The position numbers and the translations under genes were made by a program. Under the pieces are notes generated by a model that had not been told where the DNA came from, did no database searches, and worked only from the letters and a program-made list of their open reading frames with translations. From Alphaproteobacteria bacterium (GTDB lineage: Bacteria > Pseudomonadota > Alphaproteobacteria > Rs-D84), in the NCBI GenBank assembly GCA_017642625.1, contig JAGCOQ010000083.1:1-17112 (forward strand): a stretch of 17,112 bases of DNA, in the 5' to 3' direction. Below are positions 1 to 6,514 of this stretch, piece after piece; the first letter of the stretch is position 1; each line of letters begins with the position of its first letter.

Positions 1-441
1 CAGCAACCCGAACACAGACCAACCCACTGGCCCGCGACAATTTACCAACATAAACGGCGTGTATGTGCCGGCAATCAACGCATAGATGGCGATATTGTCC
101 CACACTTCAAAAAAGCATTCACCCCGCTTTCCAATCAATGCATGACACATTGTTGAACCCAAATACAATGCAATCATTGTTGCCCCAAAAATCGCACACG
201 AAACGACCGCCCAAACATTACCAGCAATCGCGGCATAAACAACCAACAAAACCAATCCAGCAATTGCAAGTCCAATACCAATACCGTGTGTCAAAACATT
301 AAGGTTTTCTTCACCGCGGGTGCTGGGGCGTTCCCAACGAAACAGCCCTGTCGCACGCAACGCCTTTAAAATCTGGCATGCATGTGAATTGCATTTCACT
401 TCACGCATTTTTTTTCGAACAACGCGTCTTGATTTTACCAT
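1..441 (-). CDS. Haemolysin III / PAQR-family membrane protein, C-terminal part outside window
   Basis: I translated the reverse complement by hand: 147 codons are open from ATG at 441 to the window edge. After a basic N-terminus comes a segment with EENLNVLTHGIG (about residues 44-55), then hydrophobic helices, the motif LYLGSTMCHAL (92-102) and IAIYALIAGTYTPF (117-130). This order matches the haemolysin III/YqfA branch of the PAQR (progestin and adipoQ receptor) superfamily, seven-helix membrane proteins with a Ser/His/Asp metal-site signature. Ser96, His100 and Asp115 are present; the residue after the Asp is Asn rather than the more usual His. GAAGGAAAGGAAGAGAG lies just upstream and could serve as ribosome binding site. 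The ATG shares its A with the TAA stop of the upstream gene (TAATG), so translation is probably coupled. The family name does not prove haemolytic activity; in bacteria the role is mostly unsettled. Confidence 0.85.
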   Translation of the reverse strand, partial: MVKSRRVVRKKMREVKCNSHACQILKALRATGLFRWERPSTRGEENLNVLTHGIGIGLAIAGLVLLVVYAAIAGNVWAVVSCAIFGATMIALYLGSTMCHALIGKRGECFFEVWDNIAIYALIAGTYTPFMLVNCRGPVGWSVFGLL

Positions 442-1199
442 TACTCTCTTCCTTTCCTTCCTTTTAACACAGATGCAACATTCCGTCCTGTCTGAACAGT
501 GCCATCAAAATCAATTAATTTTTCCGGTTTAATTTTCAAGCCAGAAAAGTCGCCACGCATATTTTGTATTTTGGTTATATATTCCGGCTTTCCCATCATA
601 TCTTCTAACACAAGACGTTGTGCCTCATAATGCCCTGACCCAAAAATCACGAATACCGTATCATACTTGTTCAAAGCAGCTGCAATATTTTGCAACATAA
701 ACAAATCGCGCCCATGCCTATCCAAATAAGCAGACATTTGTTGGTATATATCACCCTTGGAATCGGGTCCTTTACCAGTACCAAACACCTTGCGTAAATC
801 TTCTGTTGTGATTTGATTATCTGGGAACCCAGCATTTATTACCGCTACCATTTGCGCATCAGATAAATCAGCGAACACCGCTGGAACACCTAGTTTTGCC
901 GCAACCGCCGCCGCATATGCAAGTGTATTATCTTGCAAACCATGCGCCCCAAGTTTTCTTTCATAACCCTCATTTTCCATCTCGGTCAGCAAAACATCTG
1001 GTTGCACACCAAGTCCATTCTCAAAGCACATATCAACCATGTCGAATGACACATTATAACAATGCCTATCACCCATATAGACCAATGTTTTAGTTCCCCG
1101 TTTAAACACCGCAATAAATGGTGTTGCACCAGCAAATTGTTTTGCGTGTTCCGCATCTCTCCATTCGCGGTACAATTCAAAATTTGGTTTAAATTGCAT
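441..1199 (-). CDS. TIKI/TraB/PrgY-like superfamily protein, predicted cytosolic
   Basis: 252 aa with no signal peptide. The diagnostic pattern of the TIKI/TraB superfamily is two GxxH motifs plus conserved acidic and Arg residues. Here I see GDRH at 43-46 (after the strand TLVYM), Glu73 in LLTEMEN, RDLFMLQNI at 164-172 and GSGH at 187-190 (after the strand TVFVIF). Known members include animal Tiki metalloproteases, plasmid TraB/PrgY pheromone-shutdown proteins and bacterial GumN-like proteins. A metal-dependent hydrolase or protease role is therefore possible, but no substrate can be inferred. The gene starts inside the 3' end of gltX (11-base overlap) and its TAA overlaps the ATG of the downstream haemolysin III-like gene, so the three probably form one operon. 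Lack of an export signal is unusual for the extracytoplasmic members. The assignment rests on motifs read by eye. Confidence 0.6.
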   Translation of the reverse strand: MQFKPNFELYREWRDAEHAKQFAGATPFIAVFKRGTKTLVYMGDRHCYNVSFDMVDMCFENGLGVQPDVLLTEMENEGYERKLGAHGLQDNTLAYAAAVAAKLGVPAVFADLSDAQMVAVINAGFPDNQITTEDLRKVFGTGKGPDSKGDIYQQMSAYLDRHGRDLFMLQNIAAALNKYDTVFVIFGSGHYEAQRLVLEDMMGKPEYITKIQNMRGDFSGLKIKPEKLIDFDGTVQTGRNVASVLKGRKGRE

Positions 1200-2763
1200 T
1201 TTTTATTCTCTCCTTTACCATGTCACCACCCATAACAGACATTATGGAATAAAGGTCTGGTGTGTTTGTGCGACCCGACAAAGCCACACGCAGATTCATT
1301 GCAACATCACCGTTCTTAATACCAACCTTGTTCGCGATATCAACGATTTTTGACCACCATGTATCTTTATCGTCCGCTGGGTTATAGTCTGCCAAGAATG
1401 CACGCAATGCATCATGGTTATATTCGTAATCCGTCGCCGGCTTGAATAATTTGTCCCAGAAAAACGCAACATTTTCCAATGTCTGTTTCCAAGTGATAAA
1501 ATCTTTACGCACACGCTTTGGATTATCGCGTTCGATACCCAATACGGCGGCCAGATATTTTTCGTCCGCGACCTGCATCTTGTTATCGTCATTGCCATAT
1601 TCATTTGCCCATGCGACAACTGATGCAACCAGATCCGCAACTGGCATAGCCCCTATATATTCCTTGGCCCACCATTCCAGTTTCTTCATATCAAACAGTG
1701 CGCCCGACATCGGAATCTTTTTTGGCTTCATTTCATAATCCCAGAACGATTTAACCACACCTTTCAATTTTGCTTCTTCGTATCCAGATGCCAAAATATT
1801 GCCAAGGTATTCAACCACTGCGCCCGTCGGCCAACCATCTTGTAAAAAGAACGCGACATTTGCTTCGGGATCTTTACGTTTGGACATTTTACGTTGCTTG
1901 CCTGTTTCCGCATCAATCTTGTCCAAAGTTGCTGTATGAATATAAATCGGTGGGGTCCATTCCATCATACGAAACAGTTGGTAATGCAACGGCAATGACG
2001 GCAACCATTCTTCACCACGCACAACATGTGTTGTCCGCATAAAATGGTCGTCGCACAAATGCGCAAAATGATATGTTGGCAAACCATCATTAGATTTTAT
2101 CAACACCAAATCTTCATTGTTTTCTGGGAAAGATATTGCGCCACGCACCGCATCCTTACAGAATATTCTTTTATTCGGGTCGCCGACTGAATACAAACGA
2201 ATCGTTGGGACTTCGCCATTATCCAAATGCGCAGTAATTTCATCAGCCGTCAAATCACGATCACGCGCCCATTCGCCATAAATACCGGTGGCAAAACCCG
2301 CCGCATTTTGCTTTGCACGAATATCTTCCATTTCGGTTGCAGTCAAAAAACAAGGATACGCCAAACCACGTGCCAATAATTCCGCAGCCACAGAACGATA
2401 AATATCCTTTCGTTGCGACTGATAATATGGGCCATATGTTTCATCATTGTTATAAACAAAACCAAAATTACGCATTGCACTTTTGACGACATCAACCGCA
2501 CCTTCTACTTCGCGTTTAGTATCGGTATCTTCGATACGCAACATGAATACACCGTTCGATTGTTGGGCCAGTTTATAGTCAATCAATACACTATACAAAT
2601 TACCAATGTGCATAAAGCCCGTTGGACTGGGTGCGAAACGCGTGACATATGCCCCATCTGGCAAATTACGCGGTGGAAACTTGGCTTCTAATTCATCCAA
2701 TGTATATTTCGGTGCCGCCCCCAGCACGCGTGCTATTAAATCTTTTGATAAACCCTGTCTCAT
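1189..2763 (-). CDS. gltX: Glutamate--tRNA ligase (GluRS), class I aminoacyl-tRNA synthetase
   Basis: Charges tRNA-Glu (and possibly tRNA-Gln, if an amidotransferase is present elsewhere) in the cytoplasm. With the ATG at 2763 the protein has 524 aa. About 38 residues precede RFAPSPTGFMHIGN, the class I HIGH motif, here HIGN at 52-55. LRIEDTDTKREVEGAV follows, and KMSKR lies at 292-296. The C-terminal anticodon-binding part ends with a pattern of the type R-A-L-S-G...P-D-L..I-M-S-V-M-G. The N-terminal extension, the YGEWA and YHFAH..DDH segments and the KRKDPEA context look like the longer GluRS type I know from Clostridium-like Firmicutes rather than the usual proteobacterial GluRS. A TTG two codons upstream is possible, but AAGG (2773-2776) sits nine bases before the ATG and favours it. 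First gene of a three-gene operon. Confidence 0.95.
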   Translation of the reverse strand: MRQGLSKDLIARVLGAAPKYTLDELEAKFPPRNLPDGAYVTRFAPSPTGFMHIGNLYSVLIDYKLAQQSNGVFMLRIEDTDTKREVEGAVDVVKSAMRNFGFVYNNDETYGPYYQSQRKDIYRSVAAELLARGLAYPCFLTATEMEDIRAKQNAAGFATGIYGEWARDRDLTADEITAHLDNGEVPTIRLYSVGDPNKRIFCKDAVRGAISFPENNEDLVLIKSNDGLPTYHFAHLCDDHFMRTTHVVRGEEWLPSLPLHYQLFRMMEWTPPIYIHTATLDKIDAETGKQRKMSKRKDPEANVAFFLQDGWPTGAVVEYLGNILASGYEEAKLKGVVKSFWDYEMKPKKIPMSGALFDMKKLEWWAKEYIGAMPVADLVASVVAWANEYGNDDNKMQVADEKYLAAVLGIERDNPKRVRKDFITWKQTLENVAFFWDKLFKPATDYEYNHDALRAFLADYNPADDKDTWWSKIVDIANKVGIKNGDVAMNLRVALSGRTNTPDLYSIMSVMGGDMVKERIKNAI

Positions 2764-2774
2764 ATTCAAATACC

Positions 2775-2803
2775 TTGTTTTTCAATAAATGTGATTTTAT
2801 ACT
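2775..2803 (+). promoter_or_regulatory. Sigma70-type promoter of trmB, predicted leaderless transcript
   Basis: TTGTTT (2775-2780) and TATACT (2798-2803) are separated by 17 bases. The expected start site, six or seven bases after the -10, falls on or next to the A of the trmB ATG at 2810, so the mRNA would have essentially no leader. No Shine-Dalgarno sequence precedes the ATG, which agrees. On the opposite strand TATAAA (2801-2796) is a possible -10 for gltX, so the two divergent promoters would overlap. Confidence 0.6.
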
Positions 2804-2809
2804 AAAAAT

Positions 2810-3445
2810 ATGGAAAAACAAGAAATAAGAACTTTTGGCCGGCGCCATGGCAAAAAACTTTCCGCACGAAAAGTGTGGCTGATGGAAAACATTTTGCCGG
2901 CCTTTTCGCCAAAAAATGTAAAAAAGGCCGGTAATTTAATTTTGGAAATTGGCTTTGGAAATGGCGAACACGTGCGCGAACTGGCGCTTTCCAACACCGA
3001 ATCGGTCGTAATTGGTGCCGAACCCTTTGCGAACGGGGTTGCGGCATTGCTTTCGGCAATTTGCGACGAAAAAACTAATGAAATATTACCGGAATATAAA
3101 AACATCCGTATTTGGCCAGATGATGTGCGCGATTATTTGCGCGAAACCGATTCGAAGTTTTCACAAATTTGGGTTCTGCACCCTGACCCGTGGCCCAAGG
3201 CTAAACATGAAAAACGCCGGCTGCTGTCCGCCAATTTTTTAAATACTCTGGCGGAACATTTATCACCACACGGTCAAATCATTATTGGAACTGACCATTG
3301 GGAATACTTTGATTGGATTTGTGCGCAATTGGCGACAACTAAACTGAAATATTCAACACCCGATATAGAAACAATCCATACCCGTTATCAGCAAAAAAAC
3401 AAGGCGAACACCGTCGCCCCAAAATACATAATTATTGAAAGGTAA
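2810..3445 (+). CDS. trmB: tRNA (guanine(46)-N7)-methyltransferase
   Basis: Transfers a methyl group from S-adenosylmethionine to N7 of G46 in the variable loop of tRNAs. 211 aa, usual for the family. Visible motifs in order: FGRRHGKKL near the N-terminus, the SAM-binding loop LEIGFGNGEH (45-54), GAEPFANG (69-76, replacing the common GVE...), an acidic DD pair at 104-105, the family signature HPDPWPKAKHEKRR (124-137), TDHWEYFDW (161-169) and a late TRYQQK. Rossmann-type class I methyltransferase, cytoplasmic. The gene stands alone between two leftward operons; in many Alphaproteobacteria trmB lies near metK and lnt, and here lnt is about 6 kb away. The start is set by the promoter position, as there is no ribosome binding site. 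Many Lys codons near the 5' end are AAA, giving an A-rich start region. Confidence 0.95.
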   Translation: MEKQEIRTFGRRHGKKLSARKVWLMENILPAFSPKNVKKAGNLILEIGFGNGEHVRELALSNTESVVIGAEPFANGVAALLSAICDEKTNEILPEYKNIRIWPDDVRDYLRETDSKFSQIWVLHPDPWPKAKHEKRRLLSANFLNTLAEHLSPHGQIIIGTDHWEYFDWICAQLATTKLKYSTPDIETIHTRYQQKNKANTVAPKYIIIER

Positions 3446-3487
3446 AAACGCGCTATATGCACGTTTTCGCCGTATACAGCGATTTTT
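3444..3487. terminator. Candidate bidirectional intrinsic terminator
   Basis: Between the convergent trmB and the small secreted-peptide gene, CGCTATATGC (3451-3460) pairs with GTATACAGCG (3472-3481) with one A-C mismatch and one G-T pair. The stem is flanked by AAAAA on the left and TTTTT on the right, so either strand would give a hairpin followed by a U tract. The loop is 11 bases and the stem imperfect, hence moderate confidence. Confidence 0.5.
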
Positions 3488-3677
3488 AATATCTGACCCT
3501 GCGCCCTGCTGATGCAACCCGACGTGGAACAACGGGGTGTTTTGCAACAGGGTTTAACGCGGGTTCTTGGACACGAATTGAATGCGCAACCGGCGGACGA
3601 TATACACGACCACAACCACATGCATACGATGCACATGGCGCAAATAAAACAAGAAAAAATATCAACCGTCTTAACAT
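3486..3677 (-). CDS. Small exported Cys/Arg-rich peptide
   Basis: 63 aa, not recognised. The N-terminus MLRRLIFFLVLFAPCASYA is a convincing signal peptide with a predicted cut after Ala19, leaving a mature peptide of about 44 residues that begins CGCGR. The rest is rich in Arg, Pro and Val and ends in aromatic Tyr. A lipobox reading (S-Y-A-C) is poor because the -3 position is Ser. CAGGGA lies about five bases before the ATG. The ATG follows the stop of the upstream gene by one base (TAAGATG), which supports co-translation and argues that it is a true gene. It could be a membrane- or metal-interacting peptide; nothing in the sequence decides this. Confidence 0.6.
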   Translation of the reverse strand: MLRRLIFFLVLFAPCASYACGCGRVYRPPVAHSIRVQEPALNPVAKHPVVPRRVASAGRRVRY

Positions 3678-3678
3678 C

Positions 3679-4353
3679 TTATTCCCTGTTAACCCAAAAT
3701 ATCATTTTTGGTGTCATATTAAACCGCATCTGGTAAGTCAGACGAAAAACCTGATCCATGCGGGCGGTATTCTTGCCCAGCATAAAGTGCAATGCCCCCT
3801 GCCAATTACCAACATTTGTATTCAGCATGGCATAAACACGTCCAACAAAATCCGACTTATCACCATCATCACGCGACAAGAATAATGTTAATGCATCTGC
3901 ACGCACAGATTGCAATAACTTGAAAACATTTTCCCAATCGGTCGAGTCTATTTCATTAATATCCAACCCCACCGCCAACGTTTTATTAAAGAACAAGTCA
4001 TCACGCACGCATGCCAATTCCGATACAAACAATTCTAAATCACGCAAATGCACAAAAATCATTGCCCCGTCCGCACCATCACGAAATGACGCACTTACAC
4101 GCGACGACATATCAGACATAAAATCATCATCTATTTTGCCATCAACATAAAAACGGCCAAAAATCTTTATATTTGTATTTTCCAGCCACGCCCATAACGG
4201 CGCAATTCCAGATGGCGCAACCGCCACCGCACGCAATTTGTTTGTAATCGCAGCACCCGCAGCTGCGGCCAAGTCCGCCCCCGAACAATCGGTTTCGCAC
4301 CACAGCCCCAGATTGTCTTTTACTTCATCAAAAATATCTTCTTGTTCAATCAT
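3679..4353 (-). CDS. Hypothetical 224-aa alpha/beta protein
   Basis: Not recognised. 224 aa, no signal peptide and no membrane helix. The sequence alternates hydrophobic strands and amphipathic helices: KLRAVAVAP (about 39-47), NIKIFGRFYV (60-69), GADGAMIFVHL (93-103), NKTLAVGLDINEID (123-136) and ADALTLFLSRDDGD (151-164). This periodicity of strand-helix units resembles a small TIM barrel of the DeoC/class I aldolase kind, but I see no clear Schiff-base lysine motif, so an enzymatic role is only a guess. The start ATG at 4353 has no strong Shine-Dalgarno sequence and lies only about seven bases after the predicted transcription start. It is the first gene of a pair with the 63-aa exported peptide and is divergent from the RHH cassette. 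Confidence 0.7.
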   Translation of the reverse strand: MIEQEDIFDEVKDNLGLWCETDCSGADLAAAAGAAITNKLRAVAVAPSGIAPLWAWLENTNIKIFGRFYVDGKIDDDFMSDMSSRVSASFRDGADGAMIFVHLRDLELFVSELACVRDDLFFNKTLAVGLDINEIDSTDWENVFKLLQSVRADALTLFLSRDDGDKSDFVGRVYAMLNTNVGNWQGALHFMLGKNTARMDQVFRLTYQMRFNMTPKMIFWVNRE

Positions 4354-4365
4354 TACTTTTTACTT

Positions 4366-4381
4366 TATCATAAATATGATA
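4366..4381. promoter_or_regulatory. Perfect 7-2-7 inverted repeat, candidate operator
   Basis: TATCATA, two A residues, then TATGATA form a perfect dyad in the 41-base divergent spacer. It covers the leftward -10 and touches the candidate rightward -10. RHH repressors commonly bind short repeats next to their own operon, and the rightward operon ends with an RHH gene, so autoregulation is a reasonable inference. A 14-base match in AT-rich DNA can arise by chance. Confidence 0.45.
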
Positions 4382-4394
4382 CAATGAAAGACAA
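4367..4394 (-). promoter_or_regulatory. Promoter for the leftward 3679-4353 gene
   Basis: On the minus strand TTGTCT (4394-4389) and TATGAT (4372-4367) are 16 bases apart. The expected start site is near 4360, giving a very short leader. On the plus strand TACAAT (4380-4385) is a possible -10 for the rightward cassette, again with almost no leader; its -35 is weak. Confidence 0.5.
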
Positions 4395-5369
4395 ATGAAT
4401 AGAATTAATAATATTTTAGTCGGTTTGTTATGGCTGGTGGCTGTAACGCTGGGGGCGACCTTTTGGTTTAACACAATGTTTGGCTTTAACATATTCTTGG
4501 TCAAACATTGGCAACACCTTGCATATATGCAGGCCACTGGTCAGGCTGTAAAGCCGTCGTTCTATATTTCTATTGTCGTGATCATCTTTGTCGCGATAAT
4601 TGGATTATATAAGTTGTTGCAACCGCGTTTTCGTCAGATAACAATGCCGATAAAAGACCACGATACAACAACACAAAAAACAATAACCACGATACAGACA
4701 ACCACTGTTCCGGTTCAACAACCTGTGCAGCAACCCGTTCAGCAACCCGTTCAACAAGCGGCGCAACCGCAACCCCAGCCGGAACCCCAAGTGGAAAGCC
4801 AACCCGTTGTTAACGAACCGACCGCACCACAGGCAGAGGTTGCCGGCATGCCACAAATGGCACGTCCACCGCGGTTAAATATTCCGACTGTCACGCGGGT
4901 TTCGCCGACACCAAATGTTCCGTTATCCACAGCACCACAACCCCGCGTCAATCCGGAAACTGAATATGCGGAAATTCGCGAAATATTTGAATCTGCGGGA
5001 TATCTGTTCAAGGGAACCCCAAAGATTAAGAATGTTCAAATTGCCGCCGTCGCGATTGGCACAGGGGAATTGTTATGGATTGGTGCCGTTGGGATCAAGA
5101 TTGCCGATATGCAACGCGCTGTGCAAACCTTGTCTGATGTGTTCTCGGATACTTTGGACGGCATAGAAATAAATATTAATCCGTTCATTATTGCCTCTCC
5201 TGATGTTGCCGAAAATGATACAAATATTTTACAGTTTGCAAGTGTTGAAGAATTGCGTAATTATATCAGTGAAAGACCGAATACACCGCCAGACGAAGAT
5301 GACGCAGAAAACTTTGACGCGTATTCCGGCTATATCGGAACAGTTATGGATTACATAGGAAAGATATAA
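4395..5369 (+). CDS. Two-helix membrane protein with Pro/Gln linker and unrecognised C-terminal domain
   Basis: 324 aa. Two hydrophobic helices (about residues 7-30 and 56-75) are separated by a short loop. A low-complexity linker of about 110 residues, rich in Thr, Pro, Gln and Val, follows and contains four tandem VQQP-type units (107-122). The C-terminal domain (about 190-300) has an alpha/beta look with IAAVAIGTGELLWIGAVGIK and a final acidic stretch (PPDEDDAE). That domain loosely recalls restriction-endonuclease-like folds in its strand order, but no intact catalytic D...ExK is visible, so I do not assign it. Topology suggests a membrane hairpin holding a flexible tether and a soluble domain. 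First gene of a four-gene rightward cassette; its TAA overlaps the next ATG (TAATG). Confidence 0.75.
   Translation: MNRINNILVGLLWLVAVTLGATFWFNTMFGFNIFLVKHWQHLAYMQATGQAVKPSFYISIVVIIFVAIIGLYKLLQPRFRQITMPIKDHDTTTQKTITTIQTTTVPVQQPVQQPVQQPVQQAAQPQPQPEPQVESQPVVNEPTAPQAEVAGMPQMARPPRLNIPTVTRVSPTPNVPLSTAPQPRVNPETEYAEIREIFESAGYLFKGTPKIKNVQIAAVAIGTGELLWIGAVGIKIADMQRAVQTLSDVFSDTLDGIEININPFIIASPDVAENDTNILQFASVEELRNYISERPNTPPDEDDAENFDAYSGYIGTVMDYIGKI
4713..4760 (+). repeat. Four tandem 12-base units encoding VQQP
   Basis: Four in-frame units: GTTCAACAACCT, GTGCAGCAACCC, GTTCAGCAACCC and GTTCAACAAGCG. They encode VQQP three times, then VQQA. The array lies in the linker of the membrane protein, so copy-number changes would alter linker length without changing frame. 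Confidence 0.85.
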
Positions 5370-5875
5370 TGCAACTGAATCAAGGTGCCGCCCAGAAAAG
5401 AATAGCAGATCTTGGCATGGATGATTTGCCACTGGTCCAGATGCGCCCTGTCACGAAACCTGTTGCACCTGATTGGTTTAAAAAATATCACAATCTGGTT
5501 CATCAATTTGTAATGTCGCTTACCGATTCGGTTCAAGAATTGGCATTTATGAATTTACCCCAAGATGATTTTATGGATTTAATTATGGGACGGCGTATGC
5601 CGGAAAACTTGTCGGTGCGTTTTCGTGTGCCATTGGTTTGGGGCGGAAAGTTAGAAATCGATAATTTGTTTTTATGCATGACTTTCCCACACGCACATAA
5701 CATGGATCGGTTTATTATCGAGCAATCCGGCAACGATATTATATGGATGCCAAATCCTGCTAAAAAGGTTTACTTGCCTGCACACATGATGAATGGTGGT
5801 GATGGCGGTAATGCAACAAGCGACCGGTTAAGTCAACTTGCATCTCAAATAGTGAGTTCACGCGGAATGGAATAA
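5369..5875 (+). CDS. Hypothetical 168-aa protein, second gene of RHH cassette
   Basis: Not recognised. 168 aa, soluble, no export signal. A central strand-rich part (about residues 70-135) reads GRRMPENLSVRFRVPLVWGG, followed by LEIDNLFLCMTFPHAHN, DRFIIEQ and IIWMPNPAKKVYLPAH. The end carries a Gly/Asn-rich GGDGGNATSDR segment and a short amphipathic helix. The dense Trp/Pro/His/Asn content looks constrained rather than random, which suggests a conserved family. The start overlaps the previous stop by one base and the next gene begins four bases after its stop, so it is surely co-expressed with the membrane protein and the SUKH-like protein. Whether it binds one of them is unknown. Confidence 0.7.
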   Translation: MQLNQGAAQKRIADLGMDDLPLVQMRPVTKPVAPDWFKKYHNLVHQFVMSLTDSVQELAFMNLPQDDFMDLIMGRRMPENLSVRFRVPLVWGGKLEIDNLFLCMTFPHAHNMDRFIIEQSGNDIIWMPNPAKKVYLPAHMMNGGDGGNATSDRLSQLASQIVSSRGME

Positions 5876-5879
5876 AAAC

Positions 5880-6314
5880 ATGAACACAGCAGAGTTTATT
5901 TCTTTGATAAAATCACGTGGGGCAACCGTTTTTCCACCTGCATCTGCGCGTGATATAACATTGTCAAATAACGCATTACAGGCACGCCGGTGTGCAATGT
6001 TTTCACCCATTTTGACCGAGTTATACAAACACACATCTGCAATTAACTTGGGCAATGGATATATTTTCGGACCAATTGAGGCCGCGCGTGGCGCACGTTT
6101 TCCGATACCATCAATTGTGGAAATCAATATAGAAATGGCGAACATATCAATATTGCGTGGCAAAACTATATTTGGTCGAAATGATTTGTTTTGGTTTGCG
6201 TTTGATGCATTTGGCTCGTTCTATATGCTGGATAATCTGGGGTTGCGCATTTTACGCAAATATGATGATCCATATCGCGCCATGTCTGATTGTTTAATTG
6301 CGGGAAAGTTTTAA
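5880..6314 (+). CDS. Possible SUKH-fold (SMI1/KNR4-like) protein
   Basis: 144 aa, soluble. The middle reads ILTELYKHTSAINLG then GYIFGPIEA; the second half reads KTIFGRNDLFWFAFDAFGSF, YMLDN and a final helix with YDDPYRAMSDCL. Helix, 'ifgp' strand, then 'f-a-x-D-x-x-G-x-f-y-x-l-D' is the layout I know from the SUKH superfamily, which includes SMI1/KNR4, YrhA-like proteins and many immunity proteins of contact-dependent and polymorphic toxins. The assignment is by pattern only. No toxin gene is obvious next door, so an immunity role is not shown. The stop TAA shares its last A with the ATG of the RHH gene. Confidence 0.5.
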   Translation: MNTAEFISLIKSRGATVFPPASARDITLSNNALQARRCAMFSPILTELYKHTSAINLGNGYIFGPIEAARGARFPIPSIVEINIEMANISILRGKTIFGRNDLFWFAFDAFGSFYMLDNLGLRILRKYDDPYRAMSDCLIAGKF

Positions 6315-6514
6315 TGAAAAAAATATCTGTATCTTTGTCGGGTCACCAGACCAGTATTTCACTGGAACCAGAGTTTATAAATGCCCTGCATGAAATCGCA
6401 AAGCGCGACAATATATCCATTGCATCAATAATTAACAGGATTGATTCTATGCGCACACCCGACACAAATCTTTCTTCTGCTATACGCGTATGGGTGTTAA
6501 AGAATATTAAATAG
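6314..6514 (+). CDS. Ribbon-helix-helix regulator (RHH_4-like)
   Basis: 66 aa. The sequence starts MKKISVSLSGHQTSISLEPE, continues with two helices (FINALHEIAKRDN and SIASIINRIDSM) and ends SSAIRVWVLKN. This matches the RHH_4 family, common in Alphaproteobacteria, whose members carry SLxGHxTSISLE, a central helix and NLSSAIRVFVL. Such proteins are dimeric DNA-binding regulators. I chose the ATG at 6314 because it overlaps the previous stop (TAATG), follows GGGAAAG, and starts at the family's usual N-terminus; a longer reading from upstream adds unrelated residues. The gene ends with TAG and overlaps the 3' end of the converging protease gene by eight bases. Its likely target is the dyad at 4366-4381. 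Confidence 0.85.
   Translation: MKKISVSLSGHQTSISLEPEFINALHEIAKRDNISIASIINRIDSMRTPDTNLSSAIRVWVLKNIK

Noticed and set aside
63..532. Open frames on the plus strand
   Set aside because: They lie opposite the haemolysin III-like gene and the end of the TIKI-like gene, and their sequences are low-quality His/Gln-rich strings.
4384..4398. Four-codon mini-frame ATG AAA GAC AAA TGA overlapping the next start codon
   Set aside because: It could act as a coupled leader, but such short frames arise by chance and it overlaps the predicted promoter.
4713..4760. CRISPR-like array
   Set aside because: The 12-base units are contiguous, in frame and coding, with no spacers.
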